In this document: in pieces, positions 10,865-22,199 of the stretch
How the letters are laid out: every line of letters begins with the position of its first letter
How positions within the stretch are numbered: position 1 is the first letter of the stretch
NCBI RefSeq assembly: GCF_003265705.1
Contig: NW_020312775.1
Location: 7,109,807-7,173,806 of the forward strand
DNA length: 64,000 nt
Reading direction: 5' to 3'
From: Callorhinus ursinus
Lineage: Eukaryota > Chordata > Mammalia > Carnivora > Otariidae
Made by a program: the position numbers and the translations under genes
The notes under the pieces: model-generated
What the model was told of the DNA's origin: nothing
Database searches by the model: none
Seen by the model: the letters and a program-made list of their open reading frames with translations, nothing else

Positions 10865-13840
10865 GAGTATCATGTTGTCTGCTAATAGTGAAAGTTTAAC
10901 TTCTGCTTTGACAATGTGGATGCTTTTTATTTCTTTTTGTTGTCTGATTGCTAAGGTTAGCACTTCCAGTACTATGTTAAATAACAATGGTGAGAGTGGA
11001 TATCCTTGTCTTTTTTCTGACCATAGAAGAAAAGCTTTCAGTTTTTCCCCATTAAGGATGCTATTAACTGTGGGTCTTTCATATATGACCTTTATGATGT
11101 TGAGGTATGTTCCATCTATCCCTACTTTGTTGAAGTTTTTTATCAAGAATGGATACTGTATTTTGTCAAATGCTTTTTCTGCATCTATTGAGGGAATCAT
11201 ATGGTTCTTACTGTTTCTTTTATTAATGTGGTGTATCACATTAATTGATTTGCAAATATTGAACCACCCCTGCAGCCCAGGAACAAATCCCACTTGATAG
11301 TGTTGAGTAATTCTTTTAAGGTACTGTTGGAGTGGATTGCCTAGAACTTTGTTGAGAATTTTTGTACTCATCTTCATCAGGGTCATTGGCCTGTAATTCT
11401 CCTTTGTCATGGGTTCTTTGCCTGGTTTTGGAATCAAGGTAATGCTGGCTTCATAGAAGGGTTTTGGAAGTTTTCCTTTCATTTCTATTTTTTTAGAACA
11501 GTTCCAGAAGAAGAGGTATTCCCTTTTCTTTAAATGTATGGTAAAAGTCCCCTGGGATGCCATATGGCCCTGGACTTTTGTTTGTTGGGAGATTTTTTTA
11601 TACTGATTCGATTTCTTTGTTGGTTTTGGTCTGTTTAAATTATCTTTTTCTTCCTGTTTCAGTTTTGGTAGTTTGTATGTTTGCAGGAATTTGTCCATTT
11701 ATTCCAGAGTGCCCCATTTTTTGGCATATAATTTTTCATAATATTATCTTATAATTGTTTTATTTCTGTGGTGTTGGTTGTGTTCTCTCCTCTTTCATTC
11801 ATGGCTTTATTTATTTATTTAGGTTCTTTTTCTTCTCTTTTTGATACATCTGGCTCAGGGTTTATCAATTTTATTATTTATTTCAGTGAACCATCTTTTA
11901 GTTTTGTTGATCTGTTCTACTGTTCTTTTTGTTTCCATATTGCTTATTTCTGCTCTAATCTTTATTATTTCCATTCTAGTAGTGTTAGGCTCTATTTGCT
12001 ATTCTTTATCTTTCTCCTTTAGGTGTAAGTTTAGGTTGTGTATTTTGAATTTCTTGCTTCTTGAGATAGGCCTGTATTGCAATATATTTCCCTCTTAGGA
12101 CTGCCTTTGCTGCATCCCAAAGGTCCTTGAGTATCTTTTTTTTTTCATTCTCATTTGTTTGCATGTATTTTTTTTCCTTCTTTAATTTCCTGGTTAACCC
12201 ATTCATTCTTTAGTAGGATGTTCTTTAACCTCAGTATATTTGTGATCTTTCCATTTTTTGTATATGTGATTGACTTCAAGTTCCATAGTGCTTTCATCTA
12301 AAAATATGCATGGTATGATCTCAATCATTTCTTCTTGTTGAGGCCTGATTTGTGACCTAGTCTGTGGTCTATTCTGGAAAATGTTCCATGTGCACTGGAA
12401 AAGAATGTGTATTCTGCTGCTCTAGGAGGAAATGTTCTGAATGTATCTGAATTTCATCTGGTCCAGTATGTCATTCAAACCCATTGTTTCCTTGTTGATT
12501 TTCTGCTTAGATGATCTGTCCACTGATCTAAGTATGGTAGTAAAGTCCCCTACTATTATTTTATTGTTATCAGTGTGTTTTGTTATATTTGTTATTAATT
12601 GTTTTATATATTTGGGTGCTCCCTTTTTGGCAGCATAAATATTTACAGTTGTTAGATCTTCTTATTGCATAGACTCCTTTATTATGATACAGTGCCCTTT
12701 TTCACCTCTTGTTACAGTCCTTAGTTTAAAATCTACTTTGCTGTTGTAAGCATGGATACTCTGGGTTTCTTTTGATATCATTAGCATGATAGATGGTTCT
12801 CTATTTCCTCACTGTCAATCTGCAGGTATCTTTAGGTCTCAAATGTGTTTCTTGTAGGCTGCATATAGGTAAGTCTCATTATTTTGTCCATTTATTTTAT
12901 AGATGGTTCTTCTGATTGGAGCATTTAGTCCATTTACATTCAGAATGATTATTGATAGATATGAATTTAGTGCCATTATGTTACCTGTAATGTTGCCATT
13001 TCTGGTGATGTTGTCTGTTCCTTCCTAGTTTTTGCTGCTTTTGATCTTTTTCCCCCACTCAAGAGTCCCCTTTAAAATTTCTTGCAGGGCTACTTTAGTG
13101 GTCAGGGACTCCTTTAATTTTGTTTGTCTGGGAAACTCCTTATCTCTCTTTTTATTCCGAATGACAAGCTTGCTGGATAAAGAATTCTTGGCTGCATATT
13201 TTTCCCATTCAAAAAATTGAATATATCATGACATTCTCTTCTGGTCTGCCACATTTCTGTGGACAGATCTACTTCCAACCTGATCTGTCTTCCCTTATAC
13301 TTTAAGGACTTTTTTTCCCCCTTTCTGCTTTCAGAATTCTTTCCTTGTCTATTTTGTGAATTTGACCTTGATATGTCTTGGTGATGGCCAGCTCCGATTA
13401 AATTTAATGGGGATCTCTGTGCTTCTTGAATTACAATATCTGTTTCCTCTCCCAGGTTAGAGAAGTTTTCACCTATAATTTGCTCAAATAAACCTTTTGC
13501 TCTTCTTTTTCTGGAACTCCCCTGATATGAATGTTATTACACTTTAAAGAGTAGCTGAGTTTCTTAAGTTTACATTTGTGATGCAATGACTTTCTTTCCC
13601 TCTTCTTTTCGGCTTCATTAGTTTCTAATTTTGTCTTCTATACCACTGATTCATCCCTCTATTTCATCCAACCTCATTGTCATGTTATCCAGTCAGGTTT
13701 GCATCTCAGTTACAGCATTTTTAATTTTGGCCTAACTAGTTTTTCATTCTTTTATCTTTGCACTAAGAGATTCTTTAATGTTTTCTATATTTTACTCAAG
13801 CCCAGGTAGTATCCTTATAATTGTTGCTTTAAATTTGGTT

Positions 13841-13857
13841 TCATACATCTCATTTTT
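13841..13857. repeat. SINE target-site duplication, left copy
   Basis: TCATACATCTCATTTTT is identical to 14047-14063. A perfect 17-bp TSD shows that this SINE insertion is younger than the L1 around it. Confidence 0.95.
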
Positions 13858-14046
13858 TTTAAGATTTTATTTATTTATTTTAGAGAGAGAATGAGATAGA
13901 GAGAGAGCATGAGAGGGGAGAGGGTCAGAGGGAGAAGCAGACTCCCTGCCGAGCAGGGAGCCCGATGCGGGACCCGATCCTGGGACTCCAGGATCATGAC
14001 CTGAGCTGAAGGCAGTCGCTTAACCAACTGAGCCACCCAGGCGCCC
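13858..14046 (-). mobile_element. CAN-SINE with perfect 17-bp TSD
   Basis: Minus-strand tRNA-derived SINE, head GGGCGCCTGGGTGGCTCAGT (reversed at the right end), intact body and A-rich tail (poly-T at left). Identical TSDs lie at 13841-13857 and 14047-14063, followed by A as expected for L1 endonuclease use. Confidence 0.96.
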
Positions 14047-14063
14047 TCATACATCTCATTTTT
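14047..14063. repeat. SINE target-site duplication, right copy
   Basis: Identical to 13841-13857. Confidence 0.95.
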
Positions 14064-14138
14064 ATATCTATTGATTAAATCCCTGGCCACTACTTCTTCT
14101 TCTTGTTTCTTTTGGGTTGATTTCCTCTGTCTTGTCAT

Positions 14139-14433
14139 TTTGTCTAAGTCATTGTTTTTTATGTGTGATTGTTAGGAAAGCCTGTTATATTCCTGCTCCT
14201 GAGAATAATGGGTATATTAAGAAGAGGTCCAAGAAAAAAAAAATAGCAAGAGGTCCTATATGCACTCTCCTGTTGTGTTTTGGCTGTTCCTTCCCCCAGG
14301 TAAGTCCTCTGCAGTTTCTCCTTGCGTGCAGTGGCGGGTATTGGGACCTGGTCCACTGTGTCAAGTTTTAACTAGGTGTATTTCAGTCTGTTTGTTAAAA
14401 GAAGCTAGATACAAAAAGAAGAAGAGGAACAAA

Positions 14434-14480
<47 letters not shown>

Positions 14481-15654
14481 AAAGAAGGAGGAGGAGGAGG
14501 AGAAGGAGAAGCTAGACCTTATTTCCCCTAGAACTGAAGCTTTGCATCACTCTATGATCAGTACACTTGGTTCATGTGAGGTGTTGTGCTAGTTCTCTGC
14601 TGGGGTGGCCTGCTGCCCTGATTCTCAGGCAGACTTGTCCTAGTTGAGATACACCTACAGGTACAGGGGATTGGGGCTTGGTGTAAGCCACTCTGGTCTC
14701 CATTGGGCGTGCTGTGTTGATTCCTCAGATTAGTTAGTGTGGATGGGCAGGGTGTGGGTAAATGGAGTTGTCCCTGGAGTGGGGAGTTTGCACCTGCCAC
14801 TCATCAGGAAGCCCTCACAGAAGAACAAACAATCACCCTTCTTGTGTCCTGGCTTCTGTCATATCCATTCCTTCACCCTGTCTGTGTGCAAGCCATCTGC
14901 CTGCCAGGTGGCACTTTTTTTGTGTGTGTTTTGTCTCAGGAATATGGGTGGGTTTCAAAACCCCAAATGTTATGGACCTGTGTGGCACAGACCCATACTG
15001 ATCCTCTGGGAGAGGATTTTGCCCCATTTTTGCCATTTGCCAGTTTATCCCAGAAAAGCAGTCACATGACCATGCAGTGATTCGGAGTCTATGGTAAAGC
15101 ACAGAAAAAGCTGGCACCAAGACTTGCTGCCCTCAGCCAGTGTCTTTGTTTCTTTGCTGGGGAATGGGGACAGCATTTTGGCACCACCATTTCTTCTCTC
15201 CCTGGAGAGGCTGTGCCACCAGTCCCTAAAGCACTCCAAGAAGGGGAAATGTTTCTCCCCATGCAACCCAGGGTATCCTCATACCACACTGCCTTCTCCC
15301 AGGTCTGCCCTCTTTCCCTGTAGGAGCACTGCTAAGCCCACCAGACATGACTCCAGAGATGGCACAGATTTCTAAAACTTCAGACTTTGTACTCTGTTTC
15401 TTAGAATAACTGGCAGTAGTCAGCCCTTCTCCTTTTCCCAGTCAATGGTTTTGGGGAAGGTTTTTGTGTGTGTGTGTGCAATTCCCTGCCTGCTGCTTCT
15501 CCCTCTCTCTCTGTAGATGTGCAGTTTTGTTTTTTCAGTCCTCAGATTGATTTCTTAGGTGTATAAAATGGATTTGATATTTATTTAGCTGTGTTTAAGG
15601 GACAAAGCAAGCCTAGGGTCTCCTACATACTCACTAGCTTAATTTCTCCTCCAG
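14139..15654 (-). promoter_or_regulatory. Older-type L1 5' UTR
   Basis: Minus-strand 5' UTR of the nested L1 8830-15654. It is GC-richer than the coding part and related in blocks to 23399-24542, 37325-38097 and 39770-40872 (for example the GCTAGGGTC(C)TCCTAC block near the 5' end). It contains the purine tract 14413-14513. Promoter activity is inferred from the family only. Confidence 0.7.
14413..14513 (+). repeat. GAA/GGA purine tract (about 100 bp)
   Basis: An almost uninterrupted purine run on the plus strand, mainly (GAA)n turning into (GGA)n, with a single C. Read in frame it gives a poly-glutamate stretch in a chance ORF (14260-14592). It lies in the L1 5' UTR and arose after or during insertion, because the related 5' UTRs in this window lack it. 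Confidence 0.95.
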
Positions 15655-15870
15655 AATCTGTTTTCAGTATTTAAGAGTCTGTTCTTTGGTTTGCCTCTCA
15701 CTTTTCCCCGTATAAGTGTTTGTTTTGTTTCTTAAGTTCCAAATATGAGTGATATCATATAGTATTTGTTTTTCTACGACTTATTTCATTTAACACAATA
15801 CTCTCTAGCTCCATCTATGTTGTTGCAAATGGCAAAATTTCATTCTTTTTTATGGCTGAGTAATATTCCA

Positions 15871-15872
<2 letters not shown>

Positions 15873-15904
<32 letters not shown>
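15873..15904. repeat. (CA)n microsatellite in L1 ORF2 relic
   Basis: About 16 CA units following TAATATTCCAT, homologous in position to the (TG)n at 2857-2897. Confidence 0.93.
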
Positions 15905-15905
<1 letters not shown>

Positions 15906-16505
15906 ATATCTTTGTCCATTCATCAGTCAGTGGACATTTGGGCTCATTCCATACTTTGACTATGGTTGATAAGGCTGCTATAGACATCTGGGTGCATGTA
16001 TCCCTTCAAATTAGTATTACTGTATCCTCTGGGTAAATACTTAGTAGTACAATTGCTAGATCATATGGTAGTTCTATTTTTAACTTTTTGAAGGACATCC
16101 ATACTGTTTTCCAGAGTGGCTGTACCTGTTTGCATTCTCATCCACTTCTCCATATCTTTGCCAACATCTATTGGCCCTTGTGTTGTTGATTTTAGTCATT
16201 ATGAAACGTGTGAAGTAATATCTCATTGTATTTTTGATTTATATTTCCCTGATGATGAATGATGTTGAACATCTTTTCATGTCTGTTGGCCATCTGGATG
16301 TCTTCTGTGAAAAAAATATCTATTTGTGGCTTCTGACCATTTTTTAATTACATTATACATTTTGGGAGAGTTGAGTTTTATAAATTCTTTATATATATTG
16401 CATACTAACCCCTTATCAGATAGGTCATTTGGAAGTATCTTTTCCCATTGCATAGGTTGCCTTTTAGTATTGTTGATTGTTTCCTTCAGTGTGCAGAGCT
16501 TTTTA

Positions 16506-16708
16506 TTTATTTTTTTAAAGATTTATTTATTTATTTATTTGACAGAGAGAGACAGAGCGAAAGAGGGAACACAAGAAGAGGGAGTGGGAGAGGGAGAAGC
16601 AGGCTCCTGGCTGAGAAGGGAGCCCTATGCAGGGCTTGATCCCAGGACCCTGGGACCATGACCTGAGCCAAAGGCAGATGCTTAACGACTGAACCACCCA
16701 GGCACCCC
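16506..16708 (-). mobile_element. CAN-SINE in host L1
   Basis: Minus-strand SINE with tail at left (AAATAAATAAATAAATCTTT reversed) and head TGCCTGGGTGGTTCAGT reversed near 16690-16706. A diverged short TSD, AGAGCTTTTTA/AGAAGCCTTTA, lies at 16495 and 16709. Confidence 0.92.
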
Positions 16709-17802
16709 AGAAGCCTTTAATTTGAAGAAGTCCCAGTAGTTTATTTTTGTTTTTTTTTTACCCTTGCCTCAGGAAACATGTCTAGAAAGAAGTTGCTACA
16801 GCCAATGTCAATGAGGTTACTGCCTATTGTAATTTCTAGGATTGTAATTTTTAGGGTTAAAAATCTTAATCTCCTCTAAGATTTTTATGATTTCAAGTCT
16901 CATATTTAGATCTTTCATCCATTTTGAATTTATTTTGTGTATTTTGTCCACTTTCACTCTTTTGCGTATTGTTGTCCAGTGTTTCCAACACTGTTTTTTG
17001 AAGATACTGTCTTTTAGCCATAGGATATTCTTTTCTCCCTTGTGTAAGATTAATTGACCATATAGTTCCAGGTACATTTTGGGGTTTTCTATTCTGTTCC
17101 ATTGATCTATGTGTCTATTTTTGTGCCAGTAACATACTCTTTTGATCACTAAAGCTGTGTAATATAACTTGAAGTCCAGAATTGTGATGTCTCCAGCTTT
17201 GCTTTCTTTTATCAAGGTTGCTTTGGCTATTTGAGGTCTTTTGTGGTTGCAAACAAATTTTATTAATTGTTTGTTCTAGCTTTGTGAAAAATGCTGATGG
17301 TACTTTAATAAACATGCATTGAATGTATAGATTGCTTTGGGTAGTAGAGATATCTTAATAATGTTTTTTTCTTGTAATCCATGGGCAGGGGATATTTTTC
17401 CATTTTCTCATGTCATCTCAATTTCTTTCATCAGTATTTTATAGTTTCCATAGTACAGGTATTTCATCTCTTTGATTAGGTCTATTCATAAATATCTTAT
17501 TGCTTTTAGAGCAATTTTATTTTTTATTTTTTTAATTTTATTCTGTTATATTAGTCACCATACAATACATCATTAGTTTTTGATGTGGTGATCCATGATC
17601 CATTGTTTTTGTATAACACCCAGTGCTCCATGCAGTACGTGCCCTCATTAATACCCATCACCAGGCTAACCAATCCCCCCTCCCCCTCCCCTCTAAGACC
17701 CTGTTTGTTTCTCAGAGTCCATAGTTCCTCATGGTTCATCTCTCCCTCCAGATCCCCCCCTCATTTTTCCCTTCCTTCTCCTAATGTCCTCCATGCTATT
17801 CC

Positions 17803-19283
17803 TTATGTTCCACAAGTAAGTGAAACCATATGATAATTGATTTTCTCTGCTTGACTTATTTCACTTAGCATAATCTCTTCCAGTCCCATCCATGTTGATG
17901 TAAAAGTTGGGTATTCATCCTTTCTGATGGCTGAGTAATATTCCACTGTATATATGGACTACATCTTCTTTATCCATTCATCTATTGAAGGGCATCTCGG
18001 CTCTTTCCACAGTTTGACTATTGCAGACACTCCTGTTATAAACATTGGGGTGCATATGGCCCTTCTTTTCACTACATCTGTGTCTTTGGGGTAAATATCC
18101 AGGAGTGCAATTGCTGGGTCATAGGGTAGCTCTATTTTTAATTTTTGAGGAACCTCCACACTGTTTTCCAAAGTAGCTGTACCAACTTGCATTCCCACCA
18201 GCAGTGTAAGAGGGTTCCCCTTTCTCCACAACCTCTCCAAAATTCGTTGTTTCTTTTCCTGTCCATTTTTGCCATTCTAACTCGTGTAAGGTGGTATTTC
18301 AATGTGGTTTTGATTTTAATTTCCCTGACGGCTAATGATGATGAACATTTTTTCATGTGTCTGTTAGCCATTTGTATGTCTTCTTCAGAAAAGTGTCTTT
18401 TCATATCTTCTGCCCATTTTTTGACTAGATTATTTGTTTTTTTGGGTGTTGAGTTTGAGAAGTTCTTTATAGATCTTGGATATCAGCACTTTGTCTGTAG
18501 TGTCATTTCCAAAAATCTTCTCCCATTCTGTGGGTTGCCTCTTTGTTTTGTTGACTGTTTCCTTTGCTGTGCAGGACCTTTTTATCTTGATGAAGTCCCA
18601 AAAGTTCATTTTCCCTTTTGTTTCCCTTGCCTTTGGAGATGTACCTTGAAAGAATTTGCAGTGGCCAATGTTGAAGAGGTTACTGCCTATGTTCTCCTCT
18701 CGGATTTTGATGGATTCCTGTCTCACATTGAGGTCTTTCATCCATTTTGAGGTTATCTTTGTGTATAGTGTTAGAGAATGGTCGAGTTTCATTCTTCTGC
18801 ATGTGGCTGTCCAATTTTCCCAGCACCATTTATTGAAGAGACTTTTTTCCATTGCATATTTTTTTCCTGCATTGTCGAAGATTACATGACCATAGAGTTG
18901 AGGGTCTATATCTGGGTTCTCTATTCTGTTCCATTGGTCTGTGTGTTTGTTTTTGTGCCAGTACCATGCTGTCTTGGTGATCACTGCTTTGTAATATAGC
19001 TTGAAATTGGGCAATGTGAAGTCCCCAGCTTTGTTTTTCTTTTTCAACATTTCCTTGGTGATTTGGGGTCTTTTCTGATTTCATACAAATTTTAGGATTG
19101 TTTGTTCCAGCACATTGAAAAATGTCATTGAAATTTTGATTGGCATGGCATTGAAAGTATAGATTGCTCTGGTTAGCATAGACATTTTAACAATGTTAAT
19201 TCTTCTGATCCATGAGCATGGAATGTTTTTCTATCTTTTTGTGTCTTCTTCAATTTCTTTCATGAGTCTTCTGTAGTTCCTAG
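17803..19283 (-). pseudogene. L1 ORF2 C-terminal relic (3' half of twin-primed L1)
   Basis: A 206-codon open stretch, 19050-18430, includes [20 protein letters not shown] and [19 protein letters not shown] second, 18404-18138, carries the cysteine-rich C-terminal motif [18 protein letters not shown] intact. The family C-terminal domain is needed for retrotransposition. Frameshifts separate the two stretches. The relic ends near the usual IC-G-T-type terminus at 17803. Confidence 0.87.
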
Positions 19284-19284
19284 A

Positions 19285-20470
19285 GAAATGACCAACATTA
19301 ATAAAATTTTGAAGTAAAGGGGATAGATCATGACTAACACCAAGGAAATAGACAGTTATTAGAAATTATTATCAACAACTATATGCCAATAAGCTGAGCC
19401 ATTTGGATGAAATGGATGCCTTCCTTGAAACCTATAAACTCTCAAGACTGAAACAGGAAGAAATAGACAACCTGAATAGGCCAATAACCAGTAACGAGAT
19501 TGAAGCAGTGATCAAAAACCTCCCAAAAAACAAGAGTCCAGGGCTGGACGGATTCCCTGGGGAATTCTATCAAACATTCAATGAAGAAATAATACCTATT
19601 CTCCAGAAGCTGTTTCAAAAAATAGAAACAGAAGGAAAGCTTCAAGACTCATTCTATGAGGCCAGCATTACCTTAATCCCCCAAACCAGGCAAAGACCCC
19701 ATCAAAAAGGAGAATTTCAGACCGATATCCCCGATGAATATGGATTCCAAAATCCTCCACAAAATCCTAGCTAATAAGATCCAACAATACATTAAAAGGA
19801 TCATCCACCACGACCAAGGATGATTCATCCCTGGGATGCAAGGGTGGTTCAACATTCAAAAATCAATCAATGTGACAGAACACATTAATAAGAGGAAAGA
19901 GAAGAACCATATGGTCCTCTCAATTGATGCAGAAAAAGCATTTGACAAAATACAACATCCTTTCCTGATTAAAACTCTTCAAAGTATGGGGATAGAGGGA
20001 ACATTCCTCAATTTCATAAAATCCATCTATGAAAAACCCACAGTGAATATAATCCTCAACGGGGAAAAGCTGAGAACTTTTCCCTTAAGATCAAGAACAC
20101 GTCAAGAATGCCCACTCTCACTACTATTGTTCGACATAGTACTAGAAGTCCTAGCAACAACAATCAGACACCAAAAAGAAATAAAAGGTATTCAAATTGG
20201 CAAAGGAGAAGTCAAACTCTCTTTTCTCAGATGACATGGTATTTCATGTGGAAAACCCAAAAGACTCCATCCCCAAATTACTAGAACTCATACAGCAATT
20301 CAGTAATGTGGCAGGATACAAAATCAATGCACAGAAATCTGTTGCCTTCTTATACACTAACAATGTAACTGTAGAAAAAGAAATTAGGGAATCAATTCCA
20401 TTTACAATAGCACCAAAACCCATTAGATACATGGTAATAAACCTAACCAAAGAGGTAAAGGATCTATAAT
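19285..20470 (+). pseudogene. L1 ORF2 reverse-transcriptase relic (inverted 5' half)
   Basis: Reading the plus strand, 19403-19774 carries [20 protein letters not shown] and [12 protein letters not shown], followed by a frameshift. 19836-20234 carries [16 protein letters not shown] and [20 protein letters not shown], then breaks just before the catalytic motif, which in the next frame (20197-20469) reads [16 protein letters not shown]. Motifs are in the normal order, and the relic stops at LTKEVKDL at the inversion junction. Two frameshifts are seen, so it is not functional. Confidence 0.9.
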
Positions 20471-21677
20471 ACTCTCTTCTAATAATTTGTACTTCTGTGG
20501 TGTTCTTTGTTATTTATGCTCTGTCATTTGTGATTTTTATTTATTTCCTTTTTTTCTTCTTGATACGTCTAGCTAAATGTTTCTCAATTTCATTGTTTTT
20601 TTTTTTTTCAAAGAATCCACTCTTGGTTTCATTGATCTGTTCTATGATTTTGTTTGTTTGTTTGTTTGTGTCTATATCCTTTATTTTCTTCTCTAATATT
20701 TATGATTCCCTTCCTTCTACTGGATTTATGCTTGGTATTTTGTTCTTTTACTAGCTGCTTTAGGTGTAAGTTTGGGTTGTTTATTTGAGATTTTTCTTGC
20801 TTCTTGAGGTAGACCCCTGTATTGTTATATACTTCCCACTTTTGCTGCACCTCAAAGGCTTTGGAACTTTTGTTTTCGTTTTCATTTGTTTTCATGTATT
20901 TTTAAATCTTCTTTCCTTTCCTGGTTGTGTAGTAGCATTGTATTTAACCTCCGTGTATTTGTGGTCTTTTGAGATTTCTTTATTGTTACTGACTTCTAGT
21001 TTCATAGTGTGTGTGTAGGTGCATGGTACAATTTCAATCTTTTTGTATTTGTTGAGGCCTGTTTTTTAACCTAATATGTGTTCTATTCTGGAGAATGTTC
21101 CATGTGCACTTGAAATGAATGTGTATTCTGTTGTTTTATGGAGGAATATTCTGAACATATCTGGTCCAGTGTGTCATTCAAAGCCATTGTTTCCTTGTTG
21201 ATTTTCTCTTTAGATAATCTGTCCATTGACATAAGTGTGGTGTTAAAGTTCCCTACTATTTTTTTTTATTTTCAATTGGACATTTATATTTCTAATTAAT
21301 TGTTTTATATATTTGTGTGCTCTCCTGTTGTGTGCATATCTGCCTACAATTATATATTTTTGTTGGATCATTTCCTTTATTATTGTACAGTGCCCTTCTT
21401 TATCTCTTGTTCCAGCTTTTGTTTTAAAATCTACTTTGTCTGTTATTAGTATTGCTACAATGGCTTTCTTTTGACATCCATTTGCATGATAAAAATTTCT
21501 CCATCCCCTCACTTTCAATCTGCAGGTGTCTTTAGGTCTAAAATAAGCCTCTTGTAGGCAGTGTATAATGGGTCTTTTTTTTTTTTTTGTCCATTCTGAC
21601 ACCCCATGTTCTTTGATTAGAGCATTTAGTCTATTTACATTCAAAGTAATTATTGATATATATGTATTTGTTGCCAT
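20471..21677 (-). pseudogene. Host L1 ORF2 endonuclease relic
   Basis: The start codon is at 21677 (minus strand), giving MATNTYISIITLNVNRLNAL and then a CLQEAYFRPKDT segment. The catalytic Asn of LNVNRLN and the Glu of LQE are visible; the usual THF after it is AYF. Frame is lost after about 21330. The region continues as decayed linker sequence to the junction at 20470/20471, where about 1 kb of reverse transcriptase is missing. Confidence 0.85.
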
Positions 21678-22017
21678 GTCACTACTTGTTTTTTGGTTTT
21701 CTCTGAAGATTTTCTCCAATCCTTTCCTGTCCTTCCATCATGGTTTACTGATTTTCCTTAGTGATATATTCAGATTTTTCCTTTGTATATTTATTAGTCA
21801 TTTGTGATATATGGTTTCCAATAGATTTATATGTAACATCTTCTGAAAACAGCAGTGTATATTATGTTGATGATCATTCATGTTTGAACTCATTATTTTC
21901 TCGTCCCTTCCCCATGTTTCAGGTATATATTATATTTATGTCCTTTTTTTGAGTGAGTTCCATGACTGATTTCTGTAGAAATATTCCTTTTTACTTCTTT
22001 TAGGATCCCTGCCTTTA

Positions 22018-22167
22018 TTTTATTTATTTTTATTATTTTTATTTTTTAAAGATTTTATTTATTTATTTGACAGAGAGAGACACATCAAGAGAGGGAACAT
22101 AAGCAGGGGGAGTGGGAGAGGGAGAAGCAGACTTCCCACCCAGCAGGGAGCCCGATGTGGGACTTGT
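22018..22167 (-). mobile_element. 5'-truncated CAN-SINE
   Basis: The tail and body are present (reverse complement ends AAATAAATAAATAAAATCTTT), but the tRNA-like head is missing. Sequence stops inside the GGGAGCC...CCCAC body. TSDs GGATCCCTGCCTTTA and GGATCCCTCCCTTTA at 22003 and 22169 show that the truncation occurred at insertion. Confidence 0.88.
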
Positions 22168-22199
22168 GGGATCCCTCCCTTTAAATGTAACTTTTTATC

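Larger units (their letters stand above)
9115..12976 (-). pseudogene. L1 ORF2 relic
   Basis: Start ATG at 12976 (minus strand). The longest open stretch, 11698-10826 (290 codons), covers the reverse transcriptase: [31 protein letters not shown] (the first catalytic Asp region), [12 protein letters not shown], then [15 protein letters not shown] where the catalytic motif is normally FADDM. The second catalytic Asp is thus replaced by Asn. The endonuclease region 12976-12000 is broken into several frames. The C-terminal part 10676-9115 has many stops. A local tandem duplication lies at 10677-10864. Confidence 0.87.
13055..14138 (-). pseudogene. L1 ORF1 relic, split by a SINE
   Basis: The start ATG at 14138 (MTRQRKSTQKKQEEE, then the basic N terminus) is separated from the rest by the SINE 13858-14046. 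The remainder, about 13840-13055, is heavily decayed. On the minus strand it follows the usual order: coiled-coil region, the region homologous to the NVRKE segment of other copies, and the C-terminal PALQEIL-like end near 13070. Many stops and frameshifts are present. Confidence 0.75.
8830..15654 (-). mobile_element. Near-complete L1 nested in the host L1 3' UTR
   Basis: A minus-strand L1 of 6.8 kb comprises 3' UTR and tail (8830 to about 9114), ORF2 relic 9115-12976, ORF1 relic about 13055-14138 and a 1.5-kb 5' UTR of the older type ending near 15650. A degraded possible TSD (TTTGTTCTCCATAG versus TCTGTTTTCAGTAT) flanks it. Host L1 3' UTR sequence continues on both sides, showing the nesting order. 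It carries a SINE (13858-14046), a GAA tract (14413-14513) and an internal tandem duplication (10677-10864). Its 5' UTR is unlike that of the copies at 1-542 and 55723 but like those near 24000, 38000 and 40500, so it belongs to an older subfamily. Confidence 0.85.
15655..17519 (-). pseudogene. Host L1 ORF2 C-terminal part
   Basis: Continuation of the host L1 after the nested L1. Minus-strand reading gives an open stretch at 17215-16817 whose first part runs [32 protein letters not shown] and includes LYGQLI. This corresponds to the segment after the reverse transcriptase in other copies. Homology begins at the [21 protein letters not shown] region (about 17515), where the twin-primed L1 sits. 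A CA repeat and a SINE interrupt it, and stops are frequent. Confidence 0.85.
17520..20470 (-). mobile_element. Twin-primed (5'-inverted) L1 with target deletion
   Basis: The 3' part is minus-strand (tail near 17520, 3' UTR, ORF2 C-terminal part to 19283). The 5' part is plus-strand (19285-20470). The plus part ends at the codons for LTKEVKDLY (GGATCTATA), and the minus part begins at the very next ORF2 codons (CTCTAGGAACTACAG), so the two halves abut in the RNA sequence. This is the signature of twin priming. The 5' part is truncated in the linker between endonuclease and reverse transcriptase. No TSD is seen, and about 1.0 kb of the host ORF2 (equivalent to about 59740-60755 of the full-length copy) is missing across the insertion. 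Confidence 0.88.

Noticed and set aside
14260..14592. 110-codon ORF with a long poly-glutamate run
   Set aside because: It is produced by the GAA/GGA microsatellite inside an L1 5' UTR on the opposite strand of the element; no protein family similarity.
16893..17102. Alternative-frame ORFs next to ORF2 relics
   Set aside because: They are shadows of frame-shifted ORF2 codons; kept only as part of the ORF2 relic entries.
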